This document shows, piece by piece, positions 18,718 to 26,831 of a DNA stretch of 64,000 bases. Origin of the DNA: Geminicoccus sp036263595 (GTDB taxonomy: Bacteria > Pseudomonadota > Alphaproteobacteria > Geminicoccales > Geminicoccaceae); NCBI RefSeq assembly GCF_036263595.1, contig NZ_DATAGQ010000093.1:61286-125285 (forward strand), in the 5' to 3' direction. Below the pieces are notes generated by a model. It ran no database searches. It saw only the letters and a program-made list of their open reading frames with translations, and had not been told where the DNA came from. Each line of letters opens with the position of its first letter. Positions within the stretch are counted from its first letter, which is position 1. A program made the translations under genes and the position numbers.

Positions 18718-20283
18718 TCACTCAGAAGGTGGACTGTTTGCCCTGTATTCCCGCCATAGGCAAGCAGACCCGAGCAGGACGATCGCCAACCAACCCAGCA
18801 TCGTCCCGTATCGTCCACCCATCGGTCTTTCCGGCAACGCCGCCGGAAGCTGACCATCGATCACGCCGCGCTCGCCAAGGCCCAGTTCCGCCAGCACCCG
18901 TCCATAACTGTCGGTGACGGTGGAGATGCCCGTGTTCGCCGCCCGGACGATCGGCAGGCCTTCCTCGACGCTGCGGGCGCGGGCCAGTGCCAGATGCTGC
19001 CAAGGGCCGGCACTGTCGCCGAACCAGGCGTCGTTGGTGATATTCAGGAGCCAGCGTGCCCGGCCGGTCCCGTCGGTGGCTTCGGAGGGAAAGGCCACCT
19101 CGTAGCAAACCAGGGGCGAGAAGGGCGGGATCCCGTCCAGTGCGACGGTGACCCGGCCAGGCCCGCGCTGGAAGTCGCCACGCGCCGCCACGGCTTCGAG
19201 GCCAAGGGCACCCAACGCCCAGCGGAACGGCAGGAACTCACCGAACGGCACCAGGTTGACCTTGTCATAGCGAGGCCCGAACTCGCCCTTGCCGTCGAGG
19301 ATGTAGACGCTGTTGTTCGCGAGCAGGCTGTCGTCCGTGCCGCGCGCGAAGTGGTTCGAGCCCACCACCACATAGCCATCGCCACGCATCGCGATCCGGC
19401 TGACATAGCCGCGAGCCACCTCGTCGCTCTCCAGGGAGAACGGTACAGCACTTTCCGGCCAGATCACGATCTTCGGCAGCGTTGGTGCCGGCTCCTCGGA
19501 CAGTTCGACATGCCGCAGAAAATTCTCCCGCAGCCGTTCCGGATCCCATTTATGGTCCTGCGCGATATCCGCCTGGACGATCCGCAACTCCAGGTCGGTC
19601 GGCGGCGGCAGGGGAATGGACAGTTTCCACCAGCCAAAGCCGACGATCACGAGCGTCAGCACCAGGGCCGGTGCCAAGCCGGCAAGCCGCTGCGCCAGGG
19701 CCGCAGGAGTGAGCGTCACGACTGCAGCACCCGCCGCCCCGACGGTCAGCACCGAGAGGGCAGGCGTTCCCGTCAGCGAGAGGACTTGCAGGGTCGGCTC
19801 GCTCGCCGCCCAGACCAGGGCCATGGGGTTCCAGGGGAAACCTATGACCGCGCCCCTGATCCACTCGGTGAGCCCCCAGATCGTGGCGATCCCAAGCGCG
19901 GTAGGAAGGGTATGCGAGACGCCCGCCAGCCGCAGCAGGAACATGCCGATCGCCGGGATCAGCGCGCAGACCAGGCACATCAGGAAGGTCGCCGGCAGTG
20001 CCAGCGCACCAACCTGCTCCGCCTCCGCGGAGAAGGCGATCGCCACCCAGTAGAGCGAGAGGAGGTAGTGCGGAAAGGTGAAGGCGAGACCGCGGCCGAA
20101 CGCCCGCGCGGCGCTGGGCGCGCGGGCGATGAGCAGGGCCAGCAAGGCGAAGCCCAGCAGTCCCGGAACGATGTGCCAGGGCGGCAGGGCGAGTGCCGCC
20201 GCGATGCCCGCCAGCGCGGCGGTCAGCAGCGGGTGACGGAGAAGAGCGGTCTCGATCCGGCTAGGCGGCGCCGGTTCAGTCAC
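18718..20283 (-). CDS. lnt: Apolipoprotein N-acyltransferase
   Basis: A 521-residue inner-membrane enzyme that N-acylates the N-terminal Cys of lipoproteins, the last step of lipoprotein maturation. About six N-terminal membrane segments precede a periplasmic nitrilase domain whose catalytic residues are visible: Glu near 276 (IWPESAVPFS), Lys near 339 (YDKVNLVPFGE) and Cys near 392 (PLVCYEVAFP). A last membrane segment follows. The GTG at 20283 overlaps the corC stop by 8 bases and has GAGG upstream; a GTG 11 codons earlier is the alternative. Confidence 0.95.
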   Translation of the reverse strand: MTEPAPPSRIETALLRHPLLTAALAGIAAALALPPWHIVPGLLGFALLALLIARAPSAARAFGRGLAFTFPHYLLSLYWVAIAFSAEAEQVGALALPATFLMCLVCALIPAIGMFLLRLAGVSHTLPTALGIATIWGLTEWIRGAVIGFPWNPMALVWAASEPTLQVLSLTGTPALSVLTVGAAGAAVVTLTPAALAQRLAGLAPALVLTLVIVGFGWWKLSIPLPPPTDLELRIVQADIAQDHKWDPERLRENFLRHVELSEEPAPTLPKIVIWPESAVPFSLESDEVARGYVSRIAMRGDGYVVVGSNHFARGTDDSLLANNSVYILDGKGEFGPRYDKVNLVPFGEFLPFRWALGALGLEAVAARGDFQRGPGRVTVALDGIPPFSPLVCYEVAFPSEATDGTGRARWLLNITNDAWFGDSAGPWQHLALARARSVEEGLPIVRAANTGISTVTDSYGRVLAELGLGERGVIDGQLPAALPERPMGGRYGTMLGWLAIVLLGSACLWREYRANSPPSE

Positions 20284-21190
20284 TCGCCACCTCGACGTCG
20301 CCCGCGGCCTTGTCACGGCGGTCGTGGATCTTCACCCGCTCGATCCGCCGGGTGCTCGCGTCCAGGATCTCGAACGTGAGCCCGGCCGGGTGCTGGATGG
20401 TCTCGCCAGCCATCGGGATCCGGTCGACCAGCGCCGAGATCAGGCCGCTGATGGTCTCGACCTCTTCCCGCGTTTCCTCGTCGGCCAACCGAACATCGAG
20501 TTCTTCCTCGAGATCGTCCAGATAGACCCGCCCGTCCACGTCGATGGTCCCGTCCGGCTGGCGGACGATCTGTGCATCGGTCGCCGGATCGTGCTCATCG
20601 GGGATCTCGCCGATGATCTCGCCGACCAGATCCTCCATCGTGACCAGCCCGTCCGTCCCGCCGAACTCGTCGACCACCACCGCCATGTGCACGCGGGTGT
20701 CGCGCATCTCGCGCACCAGGGCCAGGACGCTCATGGAGGGCGGGACCACCAGGACGCGGCGCGTGACCGTTGCCAGGTCGAACCCGTCGGGCTGCAGGAA
20801 GAACGGCAGGAGGTCCTTGACGTGCACCATGCCGACGATGTCGTCCAAGGCCGTCCCATAGACGGGCAGGCGCGTGTGCATGCCGGCGTGCATCGTGTCC
20901 AGGACCTTGGCCAGTGTCGCGTCCTTCGGCACTGCCTTGATGTCGGGGCGCTGGACCATGACGTCGGCGACCTGCAATTCGCCGAAGGCCAGCGCGTTGA
21001 GGACCAATTCCCCCACCGCCGGGGCGAGGGCAGGGCCGGCGCCATCGTCCTCGCCGCGGATCAGGCGCTCGATCTGGCGCCGGATTGAGCCTTCCTCGTC
21101 GTCCGCGGCACCAGCAAAGCTGCGCAGGCGCTTGAGCAGGTCGCCGAACAGGGACGGGTTCTGTTCCGCCCGCCGCTGCAATTGCCTCAC
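20276..21190 (-). CDS. corC: CorC-like CBS-domain protein (hemolysin-related family)
   Basis: A 304-residue soluble protein with two CBS domains (about 70-190, including 'VADVMVQRPDIKAVP' and 'VHMAVVVDEFGGTDGLVTMEDLVGEI') and a C-terminal CorC/HlyC transporter-associated domain (about 205-295). It lacks the N-terminal membrane DUF21 domain. In Enterobacteria CorC affects magnesium/cobalt efflux. It sits between ybeY and lnt as in many Proteobacteria and overlaps ybeY by 4 bases. Confidence 0.92.
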   Translation of the reverse strand: MRQLQRRAEQNPSLFGDLLKRLRSFAGAADDEEGSIRRQIERLIRGEDDGAGPALAPAVGELVLNALAFGELQVADVMVQRPDIKAVPKDATLAKVLDTMHAGMHTRLPVYGTALDDIVGMVHVKDLLPFFLQPDGFDLATVTRRVLVVPPSMSVLALVREMRDTRVHMAVVVDEFGGTDGLVTMEDLVGEIIGEIPDEHDPATDAQIVRQPDGTIDVDGRVYLDDLEEELDVRLADEETREEVETISGLISALVDRIPMAGETIQHPAGLTFEILDASTRRIERVKIHDRRDKAAGDVEVASD

Positions 21191-21696
21191 GGCACGGCCT
21201 CCGCGTAGGGATCGGCGATGCCGAATCGGGCGAGGATCATGGCCTCCGTCCGCTCCATGCGCAGGGCATCGGATTCGCCGGTCTCGTGGTCAAAGCCGAG
21301 GAGGTGCAGCACGCCATGGACGATCATGTGGCGGAGATGTTCCTCGGCCGCCCGGCCTTCCGCGGCTGCATCACGTCTGACCGTCTCCAGGGCAACGGCG
21401 ATGTCGCCCAGTTCCGGCACCATGCCGGGCGGCACGGGCACGTCCGGGTCATAGGCCGGAAACGACAGCACGTCGGTCGGCTTGTCCTTGCCACGCCAGT
21501 CGTGGTTGAGGATACGGATCCGTTCATCATCGGTCAGGAGGACCGAGACCTGCGCGTTCCGCAGATGGGCCGGCGCCGCTTCGATCAGCGTCTGGGCCGC
21601 GGTTGTCTGCACGAGCCCGATCGGGTCGGTGACGGTCGTGTTCCAGGCCTCTGCCTCGACCGTCACCTCGATCGGGTGACTACTGTCGTCGTTCAT
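21187..21696 (-). CDS. ybeY: Endoribonuclease YbeY (16S rRNA 3'-end maturation)
   Basis: A 169-residue single-strand endoribonuclease. The zinc motif HxxxHxxxxxH is intact (HGVLHLLGFDH, near residues 135-145), preceded by 'LNHDWRGKDKPTDVLSFP', a family hallmark. It takes part in 16S rRNA maturation and ribosome quality control. It overlaps both ybeZ and corC by 4 bases. Confidence 0.96.
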   Translation of the reverse strand: MNDDSSHPIEVTVEAEAWNTTVTDPIGLVQTTAAQTLIEAAPAHLRNAQVSVLLTDDERIRILNHDWRGKDKPTDVLSFPAYDPDVPVPPGMVPELGDIAVALETVRRDAAAEGRAAEEHLRHMIVHGVLHLLGFDHETGESDALRMERTEAMILARFGIADPYAEAVP

Positions 21697-22751
21697 TGTT
21701 CCCGTACCGAAAGGGACGTTCCACGCTGGAGCGTCCTTGCCACGCCCGCATCAGCGGCGAGCGGGGCCACGTCGTCGGGCTCGTAGGCCCGCACGATCCT
21801 CTGCACCAAGGGATGGCGCACGATGTCGGCCTGGCCGAACCGGACCACGGCGATCCCCTCGATGTTCTCCAGCCGATCGACGGCGTCCTGCAGCCCCGAC
21901 TTCACGCCAGGCGGCAGGTCCGACTGGCTGGGGTCGCCGGTCACCACCATGCGAGAGTTCTCGCCAAGGCGGGTGAGGAACATCTTCATCTGTACTGGCG
22001 TGGCGTTCTGCGCCTCGTCCAGGATGACCGCGGCGTTCCGGAGCGTGCGTCCGCGCATGAACGCGAGCGGAGCGATTTCGATCTGGCCGCTTTCGATCGC
22101 CCGCTCCAGCCTTCCTTCGGGCAGGAGATCGTGGAGCGCGTCGTAGATCGGGCGTAGGTAGGGATCGACCTTCTCGCGCATGTCGCCCGGAAGGAAGCCC
22201 AGCCGTTCGCCGGCTTCCACCGCCGGCCGCGACAGGATCAGCCGCTCGACGGTGCGCGCCTTCATTGCGGCCACCGCCGCCGCCACGGCGAGGTAGGTCT
22301 TGCCCGTGCCTGCGGGACCCAGCCCCAGCACCAGATCGTTCTTCTGCAGTGCTTCCAGATACCGGGCCTGGTTGGGCGTTCGCGGCACCACGAGCTTGCG
22401 CTCGGTCCGCACCGCCGACTGCTGCCCGCGGAAGCCTTCGGTCGGCAAGGGCTCGCCAGCGGTCACCATGCGGATGACTGCATCCACCTCGTCCCTGCCC
22501 ACATCCTCACCACCCCGCGCACGCACATAAAGTTCCTGCAGCACGGTTGCCGCCGAGTTGACCGCATCCGGGTCGTCCCCGTGCACGATCACCTCGTTGC
22601 CGCGCGCCACCAGGTTGACCGGTAGCTGCTGCTCGATACGGGCGAGGTGGCTATGGTGCTGGCCGAACACGATGGCACAAAGCCGGTTGTCCGGAAGAAC
22701 GACACGCCGATCGGCGTGGTCCAGTTCTGCCATCGGCAGGAGGGACTTCAA
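21693..22751 (-). CDS. ybeZ: PhoH-like ATPase (YbeZ)
   Basis: A 352-residue PhoH-family ATPase, predicted RNA helicase-related NTPase that partners YbeY. Walker A 'GPAGTGKTYLA' (near residue 145), Walker B 'VILDEAQNAT' and the signature 'TGDPSQSDLP' are clear. The first 110 or so residues form the extra N-terminal domain of this subgroup. It overlaps miaB upstream and ybeY downstream by 4 bases each. Confidence 0.94.
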   Translation of the reverse strand: MKSLLPMAELDHADRRVVLPDNRLCAIVFGQHHSHLARIEQQLPVNLVARGNEVIVHGDDPDAVNSAATVLQELYVRARGGEDVGRDEVDAVIRMVTAGEPLPTEGFRGQQSAVRTERKLVVPRTPNQARYLEALQKNDLVLGLGPAGTGKTYLAVAAAVAAMKARTVERLILSRPAVEAGERLGFLPGDMREKVDPYLRPIYDALHDLLPEGRLERAIESGQIEIAPLAFMRGRTLRNAAVILDEAQNATPVQMKMFLTRLGENSRMVVTGDPSQSDLPPGVKSGLQDAVDRLENIEGIAVVRFGQADIVRHPLVQRIVRAYEPDDVAPLAADAGVARTLQRGTSLSVREQ

Positions 22752-24109
22752 GCGGCGCGTCCTCGTTGGGCTGGCGGTCCAAGCAGCCGGCCACCAAGGC
22801 TGCGGGCATGCAGTTGCTCGATCTCCACCGTCACGAGGTCCCCGACCCTGAGATCAGGTCCCTCCAAATGGACGATCTGCAGCCAGGGCGAGCGGCCTAC
22901 CTTGCTGCCTGGATCGCGGCCATCGCGCTCGATCAGAACCTCCATCTGCACCCCGATGCTGGCGCTGTCGAACGAACGGCGCTGCACTTCCAGAAGTTCC
23001 TGCAAATGTGCGAGCCGTTCGGTCTTCACCGGGTCGCGGAGCTGCTTCTTCATCAGGCTGGCAGGTGTCCCGGGTCGAGGGCTGTACTTGAACGAGAAGG
23101 CCTGCGCATAGCCGACGCGTTCGACTAGGCGCAGCGTCGCCCGGAAATCCTCGTCGCTCTCGCCGGGAAAACCTACGATGAAGTCGGACGAGAGTGCCAG
23201 GTCCGGGCGCGCGTCGCGCAGCCGTTCCACGATCCGCAGGTAGTCGTCGGCCGTATGCTTTCGGTTCATCGCCTTCAGGATCGGGTCGGAACCCGACTGT
23301 ACCGGCAGGTGCAGGAAGGGCATGAGCTGCGGCACGTCGCGATGGGCACTGATCAGATCGTCGTCGACGTCGCGCGGGTGGGAGGTGGTGTAGCGGATGC
23401 GGGCGAGACCTGGGATCTCCGCCAGCTCCCGTACCAGCCGGCCCAGTCCCCACCCGGTGCCGTCGGGCGCGGTGCCGCGATACGCGTTCACGTTCTGCCC
23501 GAGCAGGGTGATTTCGCAGGCTCCGCCCTGCACGAGCGTCCTGGCCTCGCGCAAGATCGCCCCGGCCGGCCGCGATGCCTCCGCGCCGCGGGTGTAAGGT
23601 ACCACGCAGAACGTGCAGAACTTGTCGCAGCCTTCCTGGATGGTCAGGAAGGCCGATGGCCCCGCGGGGACCAGCGCGTCCGGCAGTTCGTCGAACTTGC
23701 TCTCGATCGGAAACTCGGTGTCGACGATGCCGGGACCACGGTTCCCGCGCCTGGCCAGCATCTCGGGCAGGCGGTGATAGGCCTGCGGACCCACGACCAC
23801 ATCGATGAAGGGCGCGCGCTGAAGCATCGCCTCACCTTCGGCCTGGGCGACGCAACCGGCCACGGCGATCGTGACGTCCTGGCCGTCCGCCCGGCGACGG
23901 TCACGCAGCTGCCGCACCCGTCCCAGCTCCGAATAGACCTTCTCGGCGGCCTTCTCGCGGATGTGGCAGGTGTTCAGAACGACGAGGTCGGCTTCCTCGA
24001 TCAGGTCGGTGGCGGTGTAACCGTGGGCTGAAAGCGCTCCGGCCATGCGCTCGGAGTCGTACACATTCATCTGACAGCCATAGGTCTTGATGAAGAGCTT
24101 CTTCGTCAC
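22748..24109 (-). CDS. miaB: tRNA-2-methylthio-N6-dimethylallyladenosine synthase
   Basis: A 453-residue radical-SAM methylthiotransferase that converts i6A37 to ms2i6A37 in tRNA. The N-terminal UPF0004 domain carries the first cluster Cys residues (YGCQMN, NTCHIREKA, AGCVAQ); the radical SAM CxxxCxxC is CDKFCTFC (near residue 160); a TRAM domain closes the protein. It is the first gene of the miaB-ybeZ-ybeY-corC-lnt run. Confidence 0.97.
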   Translation of the reverse strand: MTKKLFIKTYGCQMNVYDSERMAGALSAHGYTATDLIEEADLVVLNTCHIREKAAEKVYSELGRVRQLRDRRRADGQDVTIAVAGCVAQAEGEAMLQRAPFIDVVVGPQAYHRLPEMLARRGNRGPGIVDTEFPIESKFDELPDALVPAGPSAFLTIQEGCDKFCTFCVVPYTRGAEASRPAGAILREARTLVQGGACEITLLGQNVNAYRGTAPDGTGWGLGRLVRELAEIPGLARIRYTTSHPRDVDDDLISAHRDVPQLMPFLHLPVQSGSDPILKAMNRKHTADDYLRIVERLRDARPDLALSSDFIVGFPGESDEDFRATLRLVERVGYAQAFSFKYSPRPGTPASLMKKQLRDPVKTERLAHLQELLEVQRRSFDSASIGVQMEVLIERDGRDPGSKVGRSPWLQIVHLEGPDLRVGDLVTVEIEQLHARSLGGRLLGPPAQRGRAA

Positions 24110-24141
24110 CCGCCAGCCAAATATCCGTTCTTCTCCGCCGA

Positions 24142-24171
24142 GTTATTTCCCGGTGCGGTCGGAGCCGTCAA
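24142..24171 (-). promoter_or_regulatory. Predicted promoter of the miaB operon
   Basis: On the minus strand TTGACG (complement of 24166-24171) and AATAAC (complement of 24142-24147) are 18 bases apart and lie just before miaB. The -35 is strong (5 of 6), the -10 moderate. Confidence 0.4.
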
Positions 24172-24189
24172 GTTACGCTTCGTTACGCC

Positions 24190-24225
24190 GGCCACGGCAC
24201 TTCCTCGCGGAAATGCCGGACGGCC
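24190..24225 (-). terminator. Long imperfect hairpin between mucR and miaB
   Basis: GGCC (24190-24193), CGGCA (24195-24199) and TTCC (24201-24204) pair with GGAA (24209-24212), TGCCG (24214-24218) and GGCC (24222-24225), making a roughly 13-pair stem with a 4-base loop and small bulges. It starts 23 bases after the mucR stop. No U-run follows, so the call as terminator is tentative. Confidence 0.45.
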
Positions 24226-24247
24226 GATCGCAGCTACCCAGAATCCA

Positions 24248-24676
24248 TCAGCCGCCGCGGCGGCCACGTGCACGCGGCTTCGTGCCGAGGCCGATCTTCT
24301 TGGCCAGGGACGAGCGCTGTTCTGCGTAGGCGGGCGCCACCATTGGATAGTCGTCCGGCAGGCCCCACCGCTTGCGGTAATCTTCCGGCGACATATTGTA
24401 ACGGGTCTTCAGATGCCGCTTCAGCATCTTCAGCTTCTTACCGTCCTCCAGGCAGATGATGTACTCCGGCGTCACCGACTTCTTCACCGGCACCGCGGGA
24501 GTCAGTTTCTCCTGTGGCTCCTCCTTGATCTCGACTCCCTGGGATGACAGGGAAGAATATACGAGCCTGATAAGGTCCGGCAACTCGGTGGACGGCACCG
24601 TATTGTTGGACACGTGCGCCGCGACGATCTCCGTCGTGAGCGACAGAAGTTCGTTTTGGGTCAACTGCTCCGTCAT
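24248..24676 (-). CDS. Ros/MucR-family transcriptional regulator
   Basis: A 142-residue MucR homologue. The N-terminus 'LLSLTTEIVAAHVSNNTVP' is the family oligomerisation region, and the DNA-binding part 'EYIICLEDGKKLKMLKRHL' (71-89) is followed by 'MSPEDYRKRWGLPDDYPM'. Ros coordinates zinc with Cys-x2-Asp-x9-His-x4-His; here Cys75, Asp78 and His88 are kept but the last position (93) is Tyr. Family members repress exopolysaccharide, motility and virulence genes and often their own gene. The start at 24676 matches the family N-terminus; an ATG at 24700 is possible. A Gly/Arg-rich basic tail ends the protein. Confidence 0.9.
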   Translation of the reverse strand: MTEQLTQNELLSLTTEIVAAHVSNNTVPSTELPDLIRLVYSSLSSQGVEIKEEPQEKLTPAVPVKKSVTPEYIICLEDGKKLKMLKRHLKTRYNMSPEDYRKRWGLPDDYPMVAPAYAEQRSSLAKKIGLGTKPRARGRRGG

Positions 24677-24701
24677 TTTTCTCTGAAGGCTCCTGGCCAT
24701 C

Positions 24702-24749
24702 TTGGTAATACGCAAGCCACTACTATATTTCGCTGGTCCGTCCCTGCAA
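24702..24749. promoter_or_regulatory. Overlapping divergent promoters of mucR and tusA-like gene
   Basis: Minus strand: TTGCAG (complement of 24744-24749) and TATAGT (complement of 24722-24727), spacer 16, pointing at mucR. Plus strand: TTGGTA (24702-24707) and TATATT (24724-24729), spacer 16, pointing at the TusA-like gene. The two -10 boxes overlap in a locally AT-rich patch, so the two genes may compete or share control, including MucR autoregulation. Confidence 0.45.
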
Positions 24750-24787
24750 GGGGCATTTGCAAAACGATACAGAAAAGGCGAGAAGAG

Positions 24788-25027
24788 TTGGGCTCCGGCG
24801 AAGCAACCTTGGACATCACGCGGGACACATGTCCGATCACATTTGTCCGAACCAAACTCATGCTGGAGAAAATGCGCCCCGGCGACCTGCTGCGCATTCG
24901 CCTTAACGAAGGTGAACCACTTGTTAATGTTCCTCGCTCGCTTGCAGATCACGGCCACGAGATCGTAAGCCGGCAAGCCGTGGATCAGGGTATCTTCGAA
25001 CTCGTGGTCAGGCGTGGTGGCGACTAG
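24788..25027 (+). CDS. TusA-family sulfurtransferase-like protein
   Basis: A 79-residue protein of the SirA/TusA fold. 'LDITRDTCPITFVRTKLMLE' has the invariant Cys-Pro of the family, and 'MRPGDLLRIRLNEGEPLVNV' is the expected second half. TusA relays sulfur as a Cys persulfide for tRNA thiolation and other pathways; some relatives have other roles. No ATG exists; the TTG at 24788 gives the standard family length, and a later TTG (in 'ATLDIT') is the alternative. Its stop codon shares bases with the convergent rimI stop. Confidence 0.8.
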   Translation: MGSGEATLDITRDTCPITFVRTKLMLEKMRPGDLLRIRLNEGEPLVNVPRSLADHGHEIVSRQAVDQGIFELVVRRGGD

Positions 25028-25551
25028 TCGCTTGTGACTGTCGACCTAGGCTCATACAAGGAAGCCTTCATCGTATATGCGCTGATCTTACGCCCGTCCG
25101 GGCGATGATAATAGTCGAGCCGTGTGCCTACTCTCTGGAAGCGATGCATTTCATATAAAGTTTGCGCGGGTACATTATCGACCGCAACTTCCAGGAACAT
25201 CGTCTCGGCGCCTGCTGCATGAGCGCGCGCCATGGCTGCTTCGAGTAACGTGCCGGCAACCCCACGTTGCCGCCAAGGTTGCAGCACACCAATCGAAAGT
25301 AGTTCGCTCTCGTCGCGCACCACACGGCAGATCGCGAAACCCACGCCCCGCAGCCCATCAATGGCCGACAACCCCCGCTCGTAGCAGCGCGCGATGAGGC
25401 CGAAGCTGCCGGGAAGCGACAGGAGGTGCGCGATGTCCGATCGCGACCAGCCATCTTCGAAGCAGCCACGATGGAGGCGTGCCAGCCGGCCAAGGTCGAA
25501 CGGGCCGATGTTCTTCACGGCGATCTGACCTGGGCGCGGCAGCGCCATCAT
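25024..25551 (-). CDS. rimI: Ribosomal-protein-alanine N-acetyltransferase RimI-like
   Basis: A 175-residue GNAT acetyltransferase. The acetyl-CoA-binding region 'SIGVLQPWRQRGVAGTLLEA' (Q/RxxGxG/A type) and 'FLEVAVDNVPAQTLYEMHRF' are characteristic of RimI, which acetylates the N-terminus of S18 in E. coli. The ATG at 25551 overlaps the tsaB stop (ATGA); tsaB-rimI adjacency is a conserved pairing. The open frame further upstream is a shadow of tsaB. Confidence 0.9.
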   Translation of the reverse strand: MMALPRPGQIAVKNIGPFDLGRLARLHRGCFEDGWSRSDIAHLLSLPGSFGLIARCYERGLSAIDGLRGVGFAICRVVRDESELLSIGVLQPWRQRGVAGTLLEAAMARAHAAGAETMFLEVAVDNVPAQTLYEMHRFQRVGTRLDYYHRPDGRKISAYTMKASLYEPRSTVTSD

Positions 25552-26213
25552 CGCCACGGCGCGTATCCCGCCGCCTGCAGCAGCGAGCGGCCTGCATCGG
25601 CACGTGCATCTGCGCCACGAAGATAGAGCGGCACCAGGTCCCTGCCTTGCACCGGCTGCTCGCCTCCCGCCAGCCTGATCGCCGCCACGCGGGCGACATC
25701 GGTGGCGTCCGACTCGACCTCGGTTACGCCCGGCCCGCTGCCGACCATCATGCCGGCACCGCTTTCCTGTGGGATCGCCGGCATGGTGGCGGGCGGCTGC
25801 GAGATCGTTCCGGCACTGCCCATATCCTGCACGTACCAGTTGCCGCGTCCGCCATCGATCACGACCTGCAACGGCGCAGTGATACCGGCGCCGCGTGCGT
25901 GCGCTGCGATTGCCTCGAATCGGGTGACCGCAAGCACAGGTCGTCCAGCTGCCATGGCGAGCCCCCGGGCCAGGGCGACGGCGACCCTGATTCCCGTGAA
26001 GGAGCCAGGGCCGATCGAACAGGCCAATACGTCCCAGTCGCGTGCCGACCATCCGGCTGCCGGCAGGCAGGCGGCAACGCCGGCTGGAAGGAGGTCGGCA
26101 TCCCGAGCAATCGCGCGCTCGATCGACGCCAGGATCACCGGCTCGCCACCGGGTCTTGCCACACAGGCTGCCACGGCGATCGGGCCCGTCCCGTCGATCG
26201 CTAGAATGCGCAA
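25548..26213 (-). CDS. tsaB: tRNA threonylcarbamoyladenosine biosynthesis protein TsaB
   Basis: A 221-residue ASKHA-fold protein; TsaB supports TsaD in making t6A37 of tRNA. 'MRILAIDGTGPIAVAA', 'CSIGPGSFTGIRVAVALARGLA' and 'VLAVTRFEAIAAHA' are the standard motifs. The pocket that TsaB uses as a dimer interface is conserved, the C-terminal part is divergent as usual. Confidence 0.93.
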   Translation of the reverse strand: MRILAIDGTGPIAVAACVARPGGEPVILASIERAIARDADLLPAGVAACLPAAGWSARDWDVLACSIGPGSFTGIRVAVALARGLAMAAGRPVLAVTRFEAIAAHARGAGITAPLQVVIDGGRGNWYVQDMGSAGTISQPPATMPAIPQESGAGMMVGSGPGVTEVESDATDVARVAAIRLAGGEQPVQGRDLVPLYLRGADARADAGRSLLQAAGYAPWR

Positions 26214-26235
26214 TCCGGTTCCGCCCGCGAAAACG

Positions 26236-26790
26236 TCAGTCGATCGCGCGGACTTCGACGACGTCCGGCACGTAGTAGCGCAGCAGGTTCTCGATGCCGT
26301 TCTTCAGGGTGACGACCGAGGAAGGACAACCCGCGCAGGCTCCCTTCATGTGAAGGTAGACGACGCCGCGATCGAACCCGTGGAAGACGATGTCACCGCC
26401 GTCGTTGGCGACGGCCGGGCGGACACGCGTGTTCAGCAGCTCCTTGATCTTGGCGACCGTCTCATCGTCCTCGACCGTGGCCACCGGCTCAGGCGCGGAC
26501 TGCTCGACGATGGCATCCTCACCCGACATGAAGTGCTCGACCATCGCACCGAGCACGGCCGGCTTCAGCAGGTACCAGTCGGCGCCCATCTGCTTCGTCA
26601 CCGCGACGAAATCTTTGGCCATGAACACCGAACGCACGCCTTCAACGGCAAACAGCCGCCTGGCAAGCGGCGAGACGCGCTCCGCCTCGTCGGCATCCAG
26701 CACTTCGACCTGGCCGCTCTCGAGCACAGGCCGGCCGGGAAGGAACTTGAGCGTCGCCGGGTTGGGCGTCTGCTCGGTCTGAATGAACAT
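26236..26790 (-). CDS. NfuA/NifU-type Fe-S scaffold protein
   Basis: A 184-residue protein with an N-terminal Nfu_N domain ('MFIQTEQTPNPATLKFLPG', residues 1-85) and a C-terminal NifU-like domain holding the cluster-binding CxxC (GACAGCPSS, near residue 152). It would carry and transfer iron-sulfur clusters. The ATG at 26790 gives the family-standard N-terminus; an in-frame start at 26835 would overlap the upstream gene. It lies 22 bases before tsaB. Confidence 0.93.
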   Translation of the reverse strand: MFIQTEQTPNPATLKFLPGRPVLESGQVEVLDADEAERVSPLARRLFAVEGVRSVFMAKDFVAVTKQMGADWYLLKPAVLGAMVEHFMSGEDAIVEQSAPEPVATVEDDETVAKIKELLNTRVRPAVANDGGDIVFHGFDRGVVYLHMKGACAGCPSSVVTLKNGIENLLRYYVPDVVEVRAID

Positions 26791-26831
26791 GATGTCGATC
26801 TCCGTGCCGTTGAGTTGGCGAGCCGACCTCG

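Noticed and set aside
24702..24968. An ATG-started 88-codon plus-strand ORF before rimI
   Set aside because: Wrong frame: the adjacent frame from TTG 24788 encodes the TusA-like protein with its Cys-Pro motif.
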